Assembly (NCBI RefSeq): GCF_014651855.1
Contig: NZ_BMXR01000006.1
Coordinates: 248,001-312,000, forward strand
From: Saccharospirillum salsuginis
GTDB taxonomy: Bacteria; Pseudomonadota; Gammaproteobacteria; Pseudomonadales; Natronospirillaceae
Direction: 5' to 3'
Length of the DNA: 64,000 bases
The notes under the pieces are model-generated. The model made no database searches and had not been told where the DNA came from. It was given only the letters and a program-made list of their open reading frames with translations. This document shows, in pieces, positions 32,206 to 42,129 of the stretch. The translations under genes were made by a program, and so were the position numbers. The first letter of the stretch is position 1. Each line of letters begins with the position of its first letter.

Positions 32206-33716
32206 CGGTATGGTTGAGCGGTGGCGTTGTCTTTTTCCAGCAAGGCTTTCAATTCACCGATCGGCATCGGTTTGGCGAAATAATACCCCTGCATGGTGGC
32301 GCAGCCGAACTGGGTCAGGAAGGCGGCCTGGTCGGCGGTTTCCACGCCTTCGGCCACCACGTCCAGTGACAACACGCGCGCCATCGCCAGTATTGTTTGG
32401 GTGATGACCTCATCGTTGCGGTCCTGGGGAATATCCTGGATAAAACTGCGGTCGATTTTAAGCTCGCTCAGCGGCAGTTGCTTGAGCATCGCCAGCGAGG
32501 AATAGCCGGTGCCGAAATCGTCCATTGAAAAGGCGATGCCCTGTTGGCGCCAGGCTTCCATGGCCGCCAGCGTGGCTTGCAGGTTTTCCATGGCGGCCGT
32601 TTCGGTGATTTCCAGAATCAACGCCGGTCTCTGTTCCGGCTTGGACCGGGCCCGGTCGAACAGACGTTGCATCAGGTGCTGGTCCAGCAAGGCTTTCCGG
32701 GACAGGTTGATCGACAGGCGCGGCAGTTGAAGATGACCGATGCCCGCCTGTCGCATTTCCTCCAGGGCGCGCGTCAGCACGAATTCGGTGATGACGCTGA
32801 TCAGGCCCTGCTCTTCGGCCAGGGGGATGAATTCGGCCGGCGACACATAACCACGCTTGGGGTGATGCCAGCGAATCAATACCTCGGCCCCGATCCAGAG
32901 ATCGCGTTCCATGTTCCATTGAGGTTGGTACACCAACTCGAAACTCAGGTCGTCGCAGGCCTGTTTGAGGTCCTTGGTCAGCGCCAGTCGTTCCATCAGA
33001 CGGAATTTCAGATCCTCGTTGAAGACGGCATGCTGGTCCCGCCCGTGCGTCTTGGCGTGAAACAGCGCCATGTCGGCGTGGCGCATCAGATCCCGAGCTG
33101 TCCCGCCATCGGAGGGGTGAAAACTGGTCCCGGTACAGAGTGTGTGTTTGGACAGGCTCGGGTGGTCACTGGTTCGGGTCAGTTCGCGTTGCAGCTGATC
33201 GAGTGTCTCCCGCGCGGTTTTCTTGTCCAGCTTTGCGGGCGACAACAGGCCGAATTCATCCCCGCCCAGCCGGGCGATGTACCAGTCTTCATCCAGAAAC
33301 CGGTCCAGCGAGCGACGCAGCGCAAGCAGCAGGTCGTCGCCTTCGGCATGGCCGTGTTCATCGTTCAGGTCCTGGAAATGGTCGACGTCGAGAATGCTGG
33401 TGCAGAAATACTGGTTGGCGTGTCGGCAGCGTTCGTTGAGTTCCGCCTCGAAAGCCTGGCGGTTGGGCAGGTGGGTCAGCGGGTCTTCCAGAGCGACGGT
33501 GCGCAGACGTTTCAGCGAGCGCAGCACCAGACCATACAGCAGCAGGCCCGTGACCAGAACGAACAGCCAGCCTTTGACGGTTTGCGCCCGGTTGCGCCAG
33601 AACGGATCCTCGAATGCCATGTTGACCGCCTGATCCGAGAACAGGATCCAGAGTCCGCTGACGAGGATGTACAACAAGGCGATGCGTTTCGCCGGTTTCA
33701 GCAGGGAATCGTGCAT
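32202..33716 (-). CDS. Membrane GGDEF/EAL bifunctional cyclic-di-GMP enzyme
   Basis: 504 residues from ATG 33716 (AAGGA upstream); ATG 33764 lacks a ribosome site. Two membrane helices near residues 13-33 and 45-70 carry little periplasmic sequence. The GGDEF domain (about 80-240) has the intact LGGDEFG active site. The EAL domain (about 250-495) has EVL in place of EAL, plus NLSR, ITET, DDFGTGYSS and EGVE, so cyclic-di-GMP hydrolysis is likely. It sets cellular cyclic-di-GMP and thereby biofilm or motility. It stands between mgtE and the DUF484 gene; the last codons lie within a repeat. Confidence 0.92.
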   Translation of the reverse strand: MHDSLLKPAKRIALLYILVSGLWILFSDQAVNMAFEDPFWRNRAQTVKGWLFVLVTGLLLYGLVLRSLKRLRTVALEDPLTHLPNRQAFEAELNERCRHANQYFCTSILDVDHFQDLNDEHGHAEGDDLLLALRRSLDRFLDEDWYIARLGGDEFGLLSPAKLDKKTARETLDQLQRELTRTSDHPSLSKHTLCTGTSFHPSDGGTARDLMRHADMALFHAKTHGRDQHAVFNEDLKFRLMERLALTKDLKQACDDLSFELVYQPQWNMERDLWIGAEVLIRWHHPKRGYVSPAEFIPLAEEQGLISVITEFVLTRALEEMRQAGIGHLQLPRLSINLSRKALLDQHLMQRLFDRARSKPEQRPALILEITETAAMENLQATLAAMEAWRQQGIAFSMDDFGTGYSSLAMLKQLPLSELKIDRSFIQDIPQDRNDEVITQTILAMARVLSLDVVAEGVETADQAAFLTQFGCATMQGYYFAKPMPIGELKALLEKDNATAQPYR

Positions 33717-33817
33717 CTGCAACCGTGTCCTTAGGTGGTGGCCCCTATCCGTTTGTACGTCCATGTACGCGGGTGCCGATCACGAATGAGGTCGGATACC
33801 GGTCGGATCGGGGGCGG

Positions 33818-34498
33818 TCAGTCGTCGCCCATCCTGCCCAGCAGTTCACTGATGACGCTGGCCAGGTGGGTCAGAAACAGGGTGTCGGTGCCGCTGCGAA
33901 AATGTTCGGCCGAGTGGTGGCCCAGGGCCAGGAGCCCGTTGACCTCTCCGTGCCGTTCCAGCGGGGCCAGTGCGATGGATTGCACCGGCAGACCGGCGAA
34001 CAGGAAGTTGCGCTCTTCCTCGTCGAAACCGCCACACAGCGCCTTGCGCTCATGCACCAGTTTCGGATAGTGACCGGCCAGGGTGTCGCGGTCGATCTGC
34101 AGCCAGGCGTCGCCATCCTGGTTGGGCCGGTCGCACAGGATGACCGTGGTTTCATGGACGTCGAAGTCCCGGACCAGGCCCTGTTGCAGTGTGGAGAGGA
34201 GGTCGTTGCAGCCGGCTTGCGACAAGAGGTCGAGCACCAGCCGCTGCAATTGCAGAAAGAGGCGGTCGTTGCGCTGGGCGACCTGGATGAAATGGTTCAA
34301 TCGGTCGATCAACTGGCGGTTTTCCTGGCGCAGGATCTGGTTCTGCCGCTCCATCAGCGAGATGGCCTCGCCGGCATCGTGCCGCAGGTGTAGTTTTTTC
34401 AGCAGGTTCGGATGATCCTCGAAAAAACGCGGATGGCGGCGCAGATAGTGCGCGACAGCTTCGGGGCTCAGATCATTGTCGCTCAGTGTTTCCGTCAC
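33818..34498 (-). CDS. DUF484 family protein
   Basis: 226 residues of the conserved gammaproteobacterial DUF484 family: N-terminal [20 protein letters not shown], a coiled coil (residues about 40-75, [20 protein letters not shown]), then a GAF-like domain. Its function is unknown in the family. Its start overlaps the dapF stop as ATGA. In many relatives xerC follows this gene; here the next gene on the same strand, 101 bases on, is a GGDEF/EAL enzyme. Confidence 0.9.
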   Translation of the reverse strand: MTETLSDNDLSPEAVAHYLRRHPRFFEDHPNLLKKLHLRHDAGEAISLMERQNQILRQENRQLIDRLNHFIQVAQRNDRLFLQLQRLVLDLLSQAGCNDLLSTLQQGLVRDFDVHETTVILCDRPNQDGDAWLQIDRDTLAGHYPKLVHERKALCGGFDEEERNFLFAGLPVQSIALAPLERHGEVNGLLALGHHSAEHFRSGTDTLFLTHLASVISELLGRMGDD

Positions 34499-35322
34499 CC
34501 GACGACTCCTTCAAATACCGTTTCCACCGGCCCGGTCATCAGCACATTGCCTTCACCCGGCCACTCAATCAGCAGGGTACCACCTCGCAGGGCGATGTGA
34601 ACACGGTCGTCGAACCAACCGTTGATGTGGCCGGCGACGATGGCCGCACAGGCACCGGTGCCGCAGGCCAGGGTTTCGCCGACGCCGCGCTCGAACACGC
34701 GCAACCGGGCGTGAGTGCGATCGACCACCTCAAGAAAACCGACGTTGACCCGTTGCGGGAAGCGTTCGTGTTCTTCCAGTTCCGGGCCCAGCGTCTCCAC
34801 CGGGGCGGTGTCGACCGAGTCGACACGAATCACGCAGTGGGGGTTGCCCATGCTGACGGCGGCGACGTCCAGTTGGGTTCCGTCTTCGGTGGTCAGCGGG
34901 TAGAGCAGCGCGCGTTCGTCGGCCAGAAAAGGGATTTTCTCCGGTGCCAGGCGCGGCCGGCCCATGTCGACCGTGACCTGGCCGTCGTCCTGGATGATCA
35001 GCTCCAGGTCGCCGCCGGCGGTTTCGACGCATATGCGGTCGGCGTGGATCAGGTTGTGGTCGACCACGAAGCGGGCAAAGCAGCGGGCGCCGTTGCCGCA
35101 GTTTTCGACTTCGCTGCCATCGGCGTTGAAGATGCGGTAGCGGAAGTCACGGTCCGGTCGGGTCGGGGGTTCGACCAGCAACAGTTGATCGAAGCCGATG
35201 CCGAAGTGGCGGTCGGCCCAACGCTCGATGCGCTCCGGCGACAGCTCGACCGACTGGGTGACACCGTCGATGACCATGAAGTCGTTACCCAGGCCGTGCA
35301 TTTTGGTGAACTTCAGACGCAT
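34495..35322 (-). CDS. dapF: Diaminopimelate epimerase
   Basis: 275 residues from ATG 35322 (start [15 protein letters not shown], the family start; a longer frame reaching 35466 is not needed). Converts LL- to meso-diaminopimelate, the precursor of lysine and peptidoglycan. The two catalytic cysteines are visible in [12 protein letters not shown] and [12 protein letters not shown]. It lies seven bases downstream of lysA and is co-translated with DUF484. Confidence 0.96.
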   Translation of the reverse strand: MRLKFTKMHGLGNDFMVIDGVTQSVELSPERIERWADRHFGIGFDQLLLVEPPTRPDRDFRYRIFNADGSEVENCGNGARCFARFVVDHNLIHADRICVETAGGDLELIIQDDGQVTVDMGRPRLAPEKIPFLADERALLYPLTTEDGTQLDVAAVSMGNPHCVIRVDSVDTAPVETLGPELEEHERFPQRVNVGFLEVVDRTHARLRVFERGVGETLACGTGACAAIVAGHINGWFDDRVHIALRGGTLLIEWPGEGNVLMTGPVETVFEGVVG

Positions 35323-35329
35323 CAAAGCC

Positions 35330-36592
35330 TCAAGAGAGTCGGGATTCGAGGGTAATCTGGTCGTCCAGGGTCTCGCGCCGGCGCACCACTTGAGAGCGGT
35401 TGCCGGCGACCATGACCTCGGCCGGCCGATTACGCGAATTATAGTTGGAGGCCATGACAAAGCCATAGGCCCCGGCGGACATGACGGCCAGCAGGTCGTC
35501 CGGCTTCAGGTTCAGCCGCCGTTCTTTCGCCAGGAAATCGCCGGTTTCGCAGATCGGCCCGACCAGGTCCCAGGCGGCTTCGGTGCCGTCTTCGTGGGGC
35601 CGGACCGCCTGCACGTCCATCCAGGCCTGGTACAACGCCGGACGGATCTGGTCGTTCATGCCGGCATCGAGAATGGCGAAGGCATGGTCGCCGTTGTACT
35701 TCAGGTATTCGACCCGGGTCAACAGGACGCCGGCATTGGCGACGATGCTGCGGCCGGGTTCCAGGATCAGTTCGAGATTGCGTTGTTTCAGGTGCGCGGC
35801 GACAGCCCGGACATAGGCGCGCACATCGGGTTCGACCTCACCCTCCTGGTAGCGCACGCCCAGGCCGCCGCCGATGTCGACGTGCTTGAGGCGGATGCCC
35901 TGGTCCGCCAGTTCGTCGACCAGCGCCAGTACCCGGTCGGTGGCGTCTTCGAACGGTTCGCTTTTCAGGATCTGGGAGCCGATGTGGAAGTCCACACCGA
36001 CCACGGCGATGTGGGGCAGGCTGGCGGCGTGGCGGTAGACGCGCGGCGCCTCCTCGATGGCGATGCCGAACTTGTTCTGCTTCAGGCCGGTGGAGATGTA
36101 GGGGTGGGTCTGGGCGTCGACGTCCGGGTTCACCCGGATCGAGATGTTGGCGACCCGACCCATCTCGCCGGCGACCTGGTTCAGCCGCTCCAGCTCGCCT
36201 TCGGACTCGATGTTGAAACAGTGGATGCCGACGTCGAGCGCGCGGCGCATCTCGTCGGCCTGCTTGGCGACGCCGGAGAAGACCACCTTGGCCGGATCGC
36301 CTCCGGCGGCCAGAACGCGTTCCAGTTCACCCAGGCTGACGATGTCGAATCCCGCTCCACGCCGGGCCAGCGCATCGAGCACGGCCAGGTTGGAGTTGGC
36401 CTTGACCGCGTAGCAGATCAGCCCCGGGTGGTCGCCGAGGCCTTCCTTGTAGGCATCGAACTGCCGTTCGATGGCGGTTTGGGAATAGACATAGAGCGGC
36501 GTACCGTACTGCCGGGCCAGGTCGGCCAGGGGCAGGTCTTCGGCATGGAGTTGGCCCTGGCGGTATTCGAAAGTGGTTTGGGCGTCGGTCAT
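35330..36592 (-). CDS. lysA: Diaminopimelate decarboxylase
   Basis: 420 residues. PLP-dependent last step of lysine synthesis, decarboxylating meso-diaminopimelate. The PLP lysine is in [13 protein letters not shown] (near residue 62), the glycine loop is [12 protein letters not shown], and the substrate-binding cysteine is in [11 protein letters not shown]. Its start overlaps the lptM stop as ATGA, and dapF starts 7 bases after its stop. Confidence 0.96.
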   Translation of the reverse strand: MTDAQTTFEYRQGQLHAEDLPLADLARQYGTPLYVYSQTAIERQFDAYKEGLGDHPGLICYAVKANSNLAVLDALARRGAGFDIVSLGELERVLAAGGDPAKVVFSGVAKQADEMRRALDVGIHCFNIESEGELERLNQVAGEMGRVANISIRVNPDVDAQTHPYISTGLKQNKFGIAIEEAPRVYRHAASLPHIAVVGVDFHIGSQILKSEPFEDATDRVLALVDELADQGIRLKHVDIGGGLGVRYQEGEVEPDVRAYVRAVAAHLKQRNLELILEPGRSIVANAGVLLTRVEYLKYNGDHAFAILDAGMNDQIRPALYQAWMDVQAVRPHEDGTEAAWDLVGPICETGDFLAKERRLNLKPDDLLAVMSAGAYGFVMASNYNSRNRPAEVMVAGNRSQVVRRRETLDDQITLESRLS

Positions 36593-36723
36593 GGGGTGAT
36601 GCTGGCCTGATCGGTCGGGGTGAGTTGGGCGTCCTGGGGCTCGGGGGGCAGGTAGAGGTCGCCTTTTTGGCCACAGCCGGCCAGGCCGAGCAGCACAGTG
36701 GTCAGCAGGACGAGCCGGAACAT
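36589..36723 (-). CDS. lptM: LPS translocon-associated lipoprotein LptM (YifL)
   Basis: 44 residues from ATG 36723: MFRLVLLTTVLLGLAGC then GQKGDLYLPPE. The lipobox LAGC and the conserved C-G-Q-K-G-D-L-Y/P-L-P motif define LptM, which helps LptD fold and form disulfides at the outer membrane. No clear ribosome site precedes this ATG; an upstream in-frame ATG (36762) would mask the signal sequence. The stop overlaps the lysA start. Confidence 0.9.
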   Translation of the reverse strand: MFRLVLLTTVLLGLAGCGQKGDLYLPPEPQDAQLTPTDQASITP

Positions 36724-36841
36724 TCGGCGTGAACGGTGCGTGGCGGGCGATCCCGGGTGCATGAGCGATCCAGACGGTTGGTCAAACGGAAAACAGCCAT
36801 TGTACAGTCTGGCCGGGAGACTGTGGACCCTGTCACGGGTT

Positions 36842-37618
36842 TTATTCGACGGGCGCCAAGCCGAGCGCCGGATTCGCACCTCCGTCCTCGACGATCCCGT
36901 ATCGGGCCAGGATGGCGCGGTAGTCTTCGGTTTGCTTGAATTCGGCCAATCGCTCGCTGAACCGCCGCGACAACGCCTCGAGGCCCGGTTTGTGGGCGAA
37001 CACCAGGTAGACCGGCTCGACCGGGGCGATGGGCGGTGTCAGCAGGCGAAAGTCGCTCGCTTCGTCCATCTGCTGCAGCGTGAACAGCCCGACTCGATTG
37101 TTGATGGCGTAGTAATCGACTCGCCCGCGCGCCAGCAGCATGAAGCCTTGCCGGAAGGAGCCGACCTCGACCCGGTCGATCCCCGGGTGGGCGTCGAACG
37201 CGTCCGAATACTGGTAACCGCGGTTAACCGCGACGATCGCGTTGGTCAGTTCTTCGAGACCGGGGGCGCTCGTTCGATCACAATCGTGGCAAAACAGCGA
37301 ACTGGTGCTGGTGCTGAGCGGTTCGTCCGGATAATAGAGCCAGGCGTGCCGGTCCGGACCATCGAACGCATCCAGAACGGCGTCGACTTCGCGGCTTTTG
37401 GCGTGCACCAGAGCGCGGCGCCAGGGCATCAATCTCAGTTGCAGATCGTAGCCGAGGTCGGCCAGCACGCGCCGGCTGACCTCGACATCGAAGCCGGGCA
37501 GGTCGCTTCGATCGGTCACGTAGGGCGGCCAGACCTCGGAAGCGACAATCAGGGGTTTGAGTTCCGCAGCCGGGAGCGATCCGGCCAGAAGAAGGATGAA
37601 GATCAGACGGTTCAGCAT
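36842..37618 (-). CDS. Periplasmic transporter-type substrate-binding protein
   Basis: 258 residues, signal peptide about 18 residues (SLPAAELKPL). Family 3 solute-binding fold: VASEVWPPYVTDRSDLPGFD, VDAVLDAFDGPDRHAWLYYP and ILARYGIVEDGG. A C-x-x-C pair (FCHDCDR) is present in the middle. No permease is nearby, as for the other lone binding proteins in this window. Ligand unknown. The gene starts 70 bases from the divergent PagL-like gene. Confidence 0.8.
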   Translation of the reverse strand: MLNRLIFILLLAGSLPAAELKPLIVASEVWPPYVTDRSDLPGFDVEVSRRVLADLGYDLQLRLMPWRRALVHAKSREVDAVLDAFDGPDRHAWLYYPDEPLSTSTSSLFCHDCDRTSAPGLEELTNAIVAVNRGYQYSDAFDAHPGIDRVEVGSFRQGFMLLARGRVDYYAINNRVGLFTLQQMDEASDFRLLTPPIAPVEPVYLVFAHKPGLEALSRRFSERLAEFKQTEDYRAILARYGIVEDGGANPALGLAPVE

Positions 37619-37688
37619 CGCTGGAGTATAGCAGTCAGAAGCGGGGTCGATATAATGCCCGCCTGTTTACACGGTATTCGAGGATGGG

Positions 37689-38252
37689 ATGCGAGCGATT
37701 CTGGTAGTGGCCTTGCTGGCCGCGGCGACCGCCAACGCCGATGAACTGAAGATGTACAACCTGGCCGTGGGCACCTCGGTGGGCACTCTGCTGGCGGTGA
37801 ACGCTTTCCACGCCAGCAGCGCGGGGTTCGACTACGCCTGGGATTCGGGCAAGGAACGCGGGCGGCTGTTGCTGCAATGGGATATACCGCTGGGCGCCCG
37901 GTTCGGGCCGGTGTCGGTGACCTCGGGGCTGGAACTGGGGCTGGGCCAGGCCACCTACCAGGGCGAAGAACAGCCCATGGCCAACCTGACGCCGCTGTTC
38001 GACTGGTCACTCCCGGTCGGGCCGGCCACGCTTGTGTTCGAGACCGGACTGGGGGCGGCCTACCTGACGTCCACCTCGCTGGGACCGGATGAATACAGCA
38101 CTTACTGGCAATTCAGCCAGGTCATGGGGCTTGGGGCGCGTTACAAGGATTGGCAGGCGGGCTGGCGCTTCCAGCACATTTCCAACGGCAGTGTGCAAAA
38201 GCCGAACAACGGCCAGAATTGGTATGGGCTGGTGGTTAAGTACCATTATTGA
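37689..38252 (+). CDS. PagL-like lipid A 3-O-deacylase
   Basis: 187 residues, signal peptide of about 18 residues, then beta-strand-rich sequence expected for an eight-stranded outer-membrane barrel. The catalytic segment WRFQHISNGSVQKPNNGQNW (near residues 159-178) carries the His-x-Ser-Asn motif of PagL, ending with an aromatic C-terminus (KYHY) typical of outer-membrane proteins. It removes the 3-O acyl chain of lipid A. A strong terminator follows eight bases after the stop. Confidence 0.87.
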   Translation: MRAILVVALLAAATANADELKMYNLAVGTSVGTLLAVNAFHASSAGFDYAWDSGKERGRLLLQWDIPLGARFGPVSVTSGLELGLGQATYQGEEQPMANLTPLFDWSLPVGPATLVFETGLGAAYLTSTSLGPDEYSTYWQFSQVMGLGARYKDWQAGWRFQHISNGSVQKPNNGQNWYGLVVKYHY

Positions 38253-38259
38253 GACAAGA

Positions 38260-38303
38260 GTAGGGCAGAAGTGTCGGACCACTTCTGCCCTACCTCTTCT
38301 TTT
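38260..38303. terminator. Bidirectional rho-independent terminator
   Basis: A perfect 14-bp stem GTAGGGCAGAAGTG/CACTTCTGCCCTAC (38260-38273 and 38280-38293) with loop TCGGAC, followed by CTCTTCTTTT on the plus strand. It serves the PagL-like gene and, on the other strand, immediately follows the TVP38 stop. Confidence 0.9.
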
Positions 38304-38991
38304 ACACCGAGCCTTCAATTCCGCGCCGATGCTTGATCCACTCCAACCCCTTCCGGGCCACCAGCGGAAACAGCCCCAGCAACGCAAAGGACACCAGCAG
38401 ACTTGGCGAGACAATCCCGCCCAGGCTGTCGATCTGCGCCAGCTGAGTACCCGCATTCACATAAACGGCGGTACCGGCGAGCATGCCGACCTGGCTGACC
38501 CAATAAAACGTCCAGGTCCTGATCGGGGTTAAACCCATAACGAGGTTGATGACGAAGAACGGGAAGAGCGGTACCAGGCGCAGCGAGAACAGATAAAACG
38601 CCCCGTCTCGTTCGATCCCCTCGTTGATGGCGGTCAATCGGTCATGAAACCGGCTTTGCACCCAGTCACCGAGCAGGAAACGGGCGACCAGAAAGGCGAG
38701 GGTGGCGCCGATGGAGCTGGCGAAGCTGACCAGGAGCAGGCCCTGCCACACACCAAAGACGGCGCCACCGGCCAGTGTCATCAGGGTGGCACCGGGCAGG
38801 GATAACGCAGTCACCAGGATGTAGATTAGCAGGTAACCGACCGCGAGCAGGCCAGGGTGCTCGGCGCGAAAAATGGCCAGCTCGGCCTGACGGGCTTTCA
38901 GTTGGTCCAGCGTCAGGTACTGGCCGAGATCGAACAGGAAGAAGGCGGCGATGGCGGCAGCGATGAGGCCGAGCAGAATCCAGCGTTGCAT
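38302..38991 (-). CDS. TVP38/TMEM64 (DedA-like) family membrane protein
   Basis: 229 residues with about six hydrophobic stretches. The family-defining central segment is seen: GATLMTLAGGAVFGVWQGLL (near residues 69-88), ASSIGATLAFLVARFLLGDW and the downstream R-L-V-P-L-F-P-F-F-V-I-N-L motif. Bacterial members are thought to scramble or transport lipid carriers. Its stop lies at the edge of the shared terminator. It is a single gene. Confidence 0.88.
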   Translation of the reverse strand: MQRWILLGLIAAAIAAFFLFDLGQYLTLDQLKARQAELAIFRAEHPGLLAVGYLLIYILVTALSLPGATLMTLAGGAVFGVWQGLLLVSFASSIGATLAFLVARFLLGDWVQSRFHDRLTAINEGIERDGAFYLFSLRLVPLFPFFVINLVMGLTPIRTWTFYWVSQVGMLAGTAVYVNAGTQLAQIDSLGGIVSPSLLVSFALLGLFPLVARKGLEWIKHRRGIEGSV

Positions 38992-39096
38992 CTAGCGCAC
39001 TCCGTCGCGGGTGTTGGGGGCGGTCGGTGTCATGGGGCGACTCTCTATCCGGTTGTCTGTGTGTCCCCTGATCCGACCGATCGGCCGCTGAAAAGT

Positions 39097-39729
39097 TCAG
39101 TCGTCGCGGTTTTCCGGTTCCACCCAGTCCTTGCCGGTGCGGCGTTCGTAGAGGATAACCATGCGGGCCCGGTCGCGCTGGAAGCGATCGCGCGCCTCTT
39201 CCTGGCGGGCTTCGACCTCGGCGATTTCGGACTGATAGCGTTCGATTTCCTCTTCGATCTGCGCCATGTCGGCCAGCAGGCCTTCATCGACGGCCTTGCC
39301 GGCGCGTTCCTGGTCCGCCGCCTTGGACTGCAACTGGTTGTACTCGGTGCGCAGGATGGCGATGCGGTTTTCCTTGAGCCGGATTTCCATGTCCAGCCGG
39401 CTGAGCCAGGTCTTCATCGCCCGGTCGACATCGATGGGCGAGCGATAGAGTTTGGTCAACTCGGCATCGCGCGCCTCCTGGTTGGCGATGCGTTCCTGTT
39501 CCTGGCGGCGACGGCGGATTTCCTCTTCGCTCAGTTGGGGAGCCACTTCCCTCAAGACCACGCCCTTCTCATTGAGAATCTCGTAACCGTTCTTGACGAA
39601 TTCGGGCGGAATAGAGCTGTTGATGACGATTTGACCGTTCTCATCCTTGTAACGGAAAAACTGCTGGGCTTCGGCTGCCAGCGGCAGCACAGTCAGCATC
39701 AACGCAGTGGCGATTAGGTGTTTAAGCAT
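39097..39729 (-). CDS. DUF4124 domain-containing periplasmic coiled-coil protein
   Basis: 210 residues. Signal peptide ending AEA (residue 21), then the short DUF4124 motif (QQFFRYKDENGQIVINSSIP), then a long, highly charged coiled coil (residues about 65-200, rich in Glu, Arg and Gln). Function unknown. It is monocistronic. Confidence 0.82.
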   Translation of the reverse strand: MLKHLIATALMLTVLPLAAEAQQFFRYKDENGQIVINSSIPPEFVKNGYEILNEKGVVLREVAPQLSEEEIRRRRQEQERIANQEARDAELTKLYRSPIDVDRAMKTWLSRLDMEIRLKENRIAILRTEYNQLQSKAADQERAGKAVDEGLLADMAQIEEEIERYQSEIAEVEARQEEARDRFQRDRARMVILYERRTGKDWVEPENRDD

Positions 39730-39840
39730 GGGATCGGTCGGACTGCAGTGTATTTATTGAACAGGCATTGTGCCCTCAAAGGATAGTCCATGTCATCGGG
39801 TGAGGGCACGAAAGGTGAAGCAAGTCCGGTTAAAGTCCGG

Positions 39841-40530
39841 TTACGCGACACCGTACCGCTGTCGATAGGCTTGTACGGCGGGCAGGTGCTCGGCGAATTC
39901 CGGGCGGTCCCGCAGATAGGTGATCAATTGCCCGAAGGTGATGACCGGAATGATCGGGATGCCGTATTCCGCTTCAAGGTGCTGAATGGCCGATTGATCG
40001 CTGTCCGGGGCTTTCTCCTGTCGGTCCATGGCGACGACGGCGCCGGCCAGTTGGGCTTTGGGATGCTGGCCGAGGATGGCCTGCACTTCACGGATGGCCG
40101 TGCCGGCGGTGATGACGTCGTCCACGATCACGACCCGGCCTTCCATGTCGGCCCCGACCAGTTGGCCACCCTCGCCGTGGTCCTTGGCTTCCTTGCGGTT
40201 GAACGCATAGGGCACGCTGCGGCTGTGGTCCCGGTTCAGGGAGACCACTGTGGTGGTCGCCAGCGGAATGCCTTTGTAGGCCGGGCCGAACAACATGTCG
40301 AACTCGAGCCCGGAATCGACCAGCGCCTGGGCGTAATACCGGCCCAGGCGGTCCAGGGCCTCACCGGTGCGGAAGCGACCGGCGTTAAAGAAATAGGGGC
40401 TGTGGCGGCCGGACTTGAGGGTGAATTCCCCGAAGGCGAGCACGCCCTGGTCGATGGCGAAATCGATAAAGTCGCGCTGCCAGGCGCTCAGCGCTTCTGT
40501 ACTGTCGTGGGAATGTGTACTATCCATGGA
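39841..40530 (-). CDS. pyrE: Orotate phosphoribosyltransferase
   Basis: 229 residues from ATG 40530 (GGGGG upstream; internal part [20 protein letters not shown] matches the family start). Longer frames running to 40800 are not needed. It condenses orotate with PRPP in pyrimidine synthesis. Key pieces: [16 protein letters not shown], the PRPP loop [15 protein letters not shown] and [15 protein letters not shown]. It is divergent from crc across 256 bases, an arrangement known from Pseudomonas. No attenuator was found in the leader. Confidence 0.96.
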   Translation of the reverse strand, partial: SMDSTHSHDSTEALSAWQRDFIDFAIDQGVLAFGEFTLKSGRHSPYFFNAGRFRTGEALDRLGRYYAQALVDSGLEFDMLFGPAYKGIPLATTTVVSLNRDHSRSVPYAFNRKEAKDHGEGGQLVGADMEGRVVIVDDVITAGTAIREVQAILGQHPKAQLAGAVVAMDRQEKAPDSDQSAIQHLEAEYGIPIIPVITFGQLITYLRDRPEFAEHLPAVQAYRQRYGVA

Positions 40531-40786
40531 ATTAAGCCCCCTCAAGTGGTAGTGGTTGGGGCCCGGCGGGCCTGGGCGCGCGAGTATAGCGGAAAGCGCC
40601 TCATGAATAAAAAAACGGCCGTGCGGTAAGTCACACAGCCCGACCGGATAATTGGTACGCATTAACAGACCCAATAGTGACCTGGGTCGAAAAACCTTTG
40701 TATGCCGCGCCGGATCGGCCTTTGTAGCCGTGACAGGGCGGTTATGCGCCGTTATCATACGCGCGCTTTTTGACTGGATAGACAGG

Positions 40787-41548
40787 ATGAAAGTCGTCAC
40801 CTTAAACTTAAACGGTATAGTTAACGCCTCCCAACGCGGTTTCCTCGAATGGCTGGAGAAACTGGACGCGGATGTCGTCTGCGTTCAGGAACTGCGCGCC
40901 AAAGAATATCAGCTGCCCGAGGTCTTCCTGGACGTGCCGGGTTGGAATGCCTTCTTCTTCGACGCCGAAGAAGACGGTTACTCAGGCACCGCCATCTACA
41001 GCCGGGCAATGCCCAAGGCCATAATTCGCGGCCTGGGCAACCCACAGTGGGATCTGGAAGGGCGCTTTATCCAGGCGGATTTCGACAACGTCAGCGTCGC
41101 CTCCCTGTCCGTGCCCCATGCTGTGACCGAGGACGAGATCGAGCACAAGCTGGCCTTTCTGGAGGTGCTGCAGCAGCACATGAAGAAAACGCGGCGCAAA
41201 CGTCGCGACTTCATCTTCGCCGGCTCCTACCAGATCGCCCATCGCTCCATTGACCTGGGCAACTGGGAGAGCCACCAGCGCGAAGCCGGTTTTCTGCCGG
41301 AGGAACGCGCCTGGATGGACCAGATCACCGGCCCGATCGGCTGGGTCGACGCCTTCCGCCTGATGAACCGCAAGGATCGTCAGCACACCTGGTGGCCGTT
41401 CGACGAAGCCCAGGCCAACGGCATGCGCCTCGACTACCAGATGGTCACGCCGACCATCGCCGATTTCGTCATGGATGTGCAGATCCTGCGTGAACCCCGC
41501 ATATCGCCGCACCTGGCGGTGGCCATCGAATACGACATCGAAATTTAG
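40787..41548 (+). CDS. crc: Catabolite repression control protein Crc (ExoIII-fold, nuclease-dead)
   Basis: 253 residues from ATG 40787 ([18 protein letters not shown]). An exonuclease III fold in which active-site residues are replaced: the usual GDxN site is [16 protein letters not shown], and the last His block reads [12 protein letters not shown] instead of SDHAP. The matches [33 protein letters not shown] and the pyrE neighbourhood point to Pseudomonas-type Crc, which helps Hfq repress translation of catabolic mRNAs at A-rich sites. Confidence 0.88.
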   Translation: MKVVTLNLNGIVNASQRGFLEWLEKLDADVVCVQELRAKEYQLPEVFLDVPGWNAFFFDAEEDGYSGTAIYSRAMPKAIIRGLGNPQWDLEGRFIQADFDNVSVASLSVPHAVTEDEIEHKLAFLEVLQQHMKKTRRKRRDFIFAGSYQIAHRSIDLGNWESHQREAGFLPEERAWMDQITGPIGWVDAFRLMNRKDRQHTWWPFDEAQANGMRLDYQMVTPTIADFVMDVQILREPRISPHLAVAIEYDIEI

Positions 41549-41565
41549 ACACAAGGACTTTGAAT

Positions 41566-42123
41566 ATGGATTGCCCCAGCTGTCAGAGCGGTCAGTTAAA
41601 ACCCAACTTCATCGACGACCAATTTCGGGCTCACCAGTGCACCAGCTGTGACGGGCACTGGATTCTGGTGGAAGACTACATTGCCTGGAAGGAAAACCAT
41701 CCCGACTATGAGTTTGATAACACGGCGGATGGCCAATTGTTGGAAGCTGAGGAATCCAAACACGCGATGCTCTGCCCTCAAACCGGGGCATTGATGCAGA
41801 AATACAAGTTTTCGGCTGGCAGTCCGCATCGCCTGGACTACAGCCCGCATGTCGGCGGCATCTGGCTCGACAAGGGCGAGTGGGAACTGCTGAAGAAAGA
41901 GGGGCTGGCCGGATCCTTGAATGCCGTGGTTACCCGTCACTGGCAGAACCAAATCCGTCAGGACAGCGCCAAAGCCGCGTTCGAGGCGCTTTACCGGGAC
42001 AAATTCGGCGAGGAAGCCTACCAAAAGGTCAAGGACATCCGGGAATGGTTGCACAACCAACCCAACAAGGCCGATCTGCGGGCTTACTTGCTGGCGGTGG
42101 ATCCGTATTCTGCCGAGCGTTGA
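41566..42123 (+). CDS. TFIIB-type zinc-ribbon protein of unknown function
   Basis: 185 residues from ATG 41566, 17 bases after the crc stop (AAGGA upstream). The N-terminal zinc ribbon is MDCPSCQSGQLKP (C-x-x-C) with a second pair HQCTSCDGHWI; a later pair-like CPQTGALMQKY and SPHVGGIWLDKGEWELL are typical of the zf-TFIIB family. It probably binds metal and may bind nucleic acid. It is in line with crc, so co-transcription is likely. Confidence 0.83.
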   Translation: MDCPSCQSGQLKPNFIDDQFRAHQCTSCDGHWILVEDYIAWKENHPDYEFDNTADGQLLEAEESKHAMLCPQTGALMQKYKFSAGSPHRLDYSPHVGGIWLDKGEWELLKKEGLAGSLNAVVTRHWQNQIRQDSAKAAFEALYRDKFGEEAYQKVKDIREWLHNQPNKADLRAYLLAVDPYSAER

Positions 42124-42129
42124 TTCATT

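Noticed and set aside
33818..35322. Absence of xerC after DUF484 as a gene loss
   Set aside because: xerC may lie elsewhere in the genome; the window cannot show loss.
39820..39845. Repeated GTCCGGTTA motif near the pyrE stop
   Set aside because: A short two-copy repeat (GTCCGGTTAAAGTCCGGTTA), partly in the gene end; no pairing and no other occurrence noticed.
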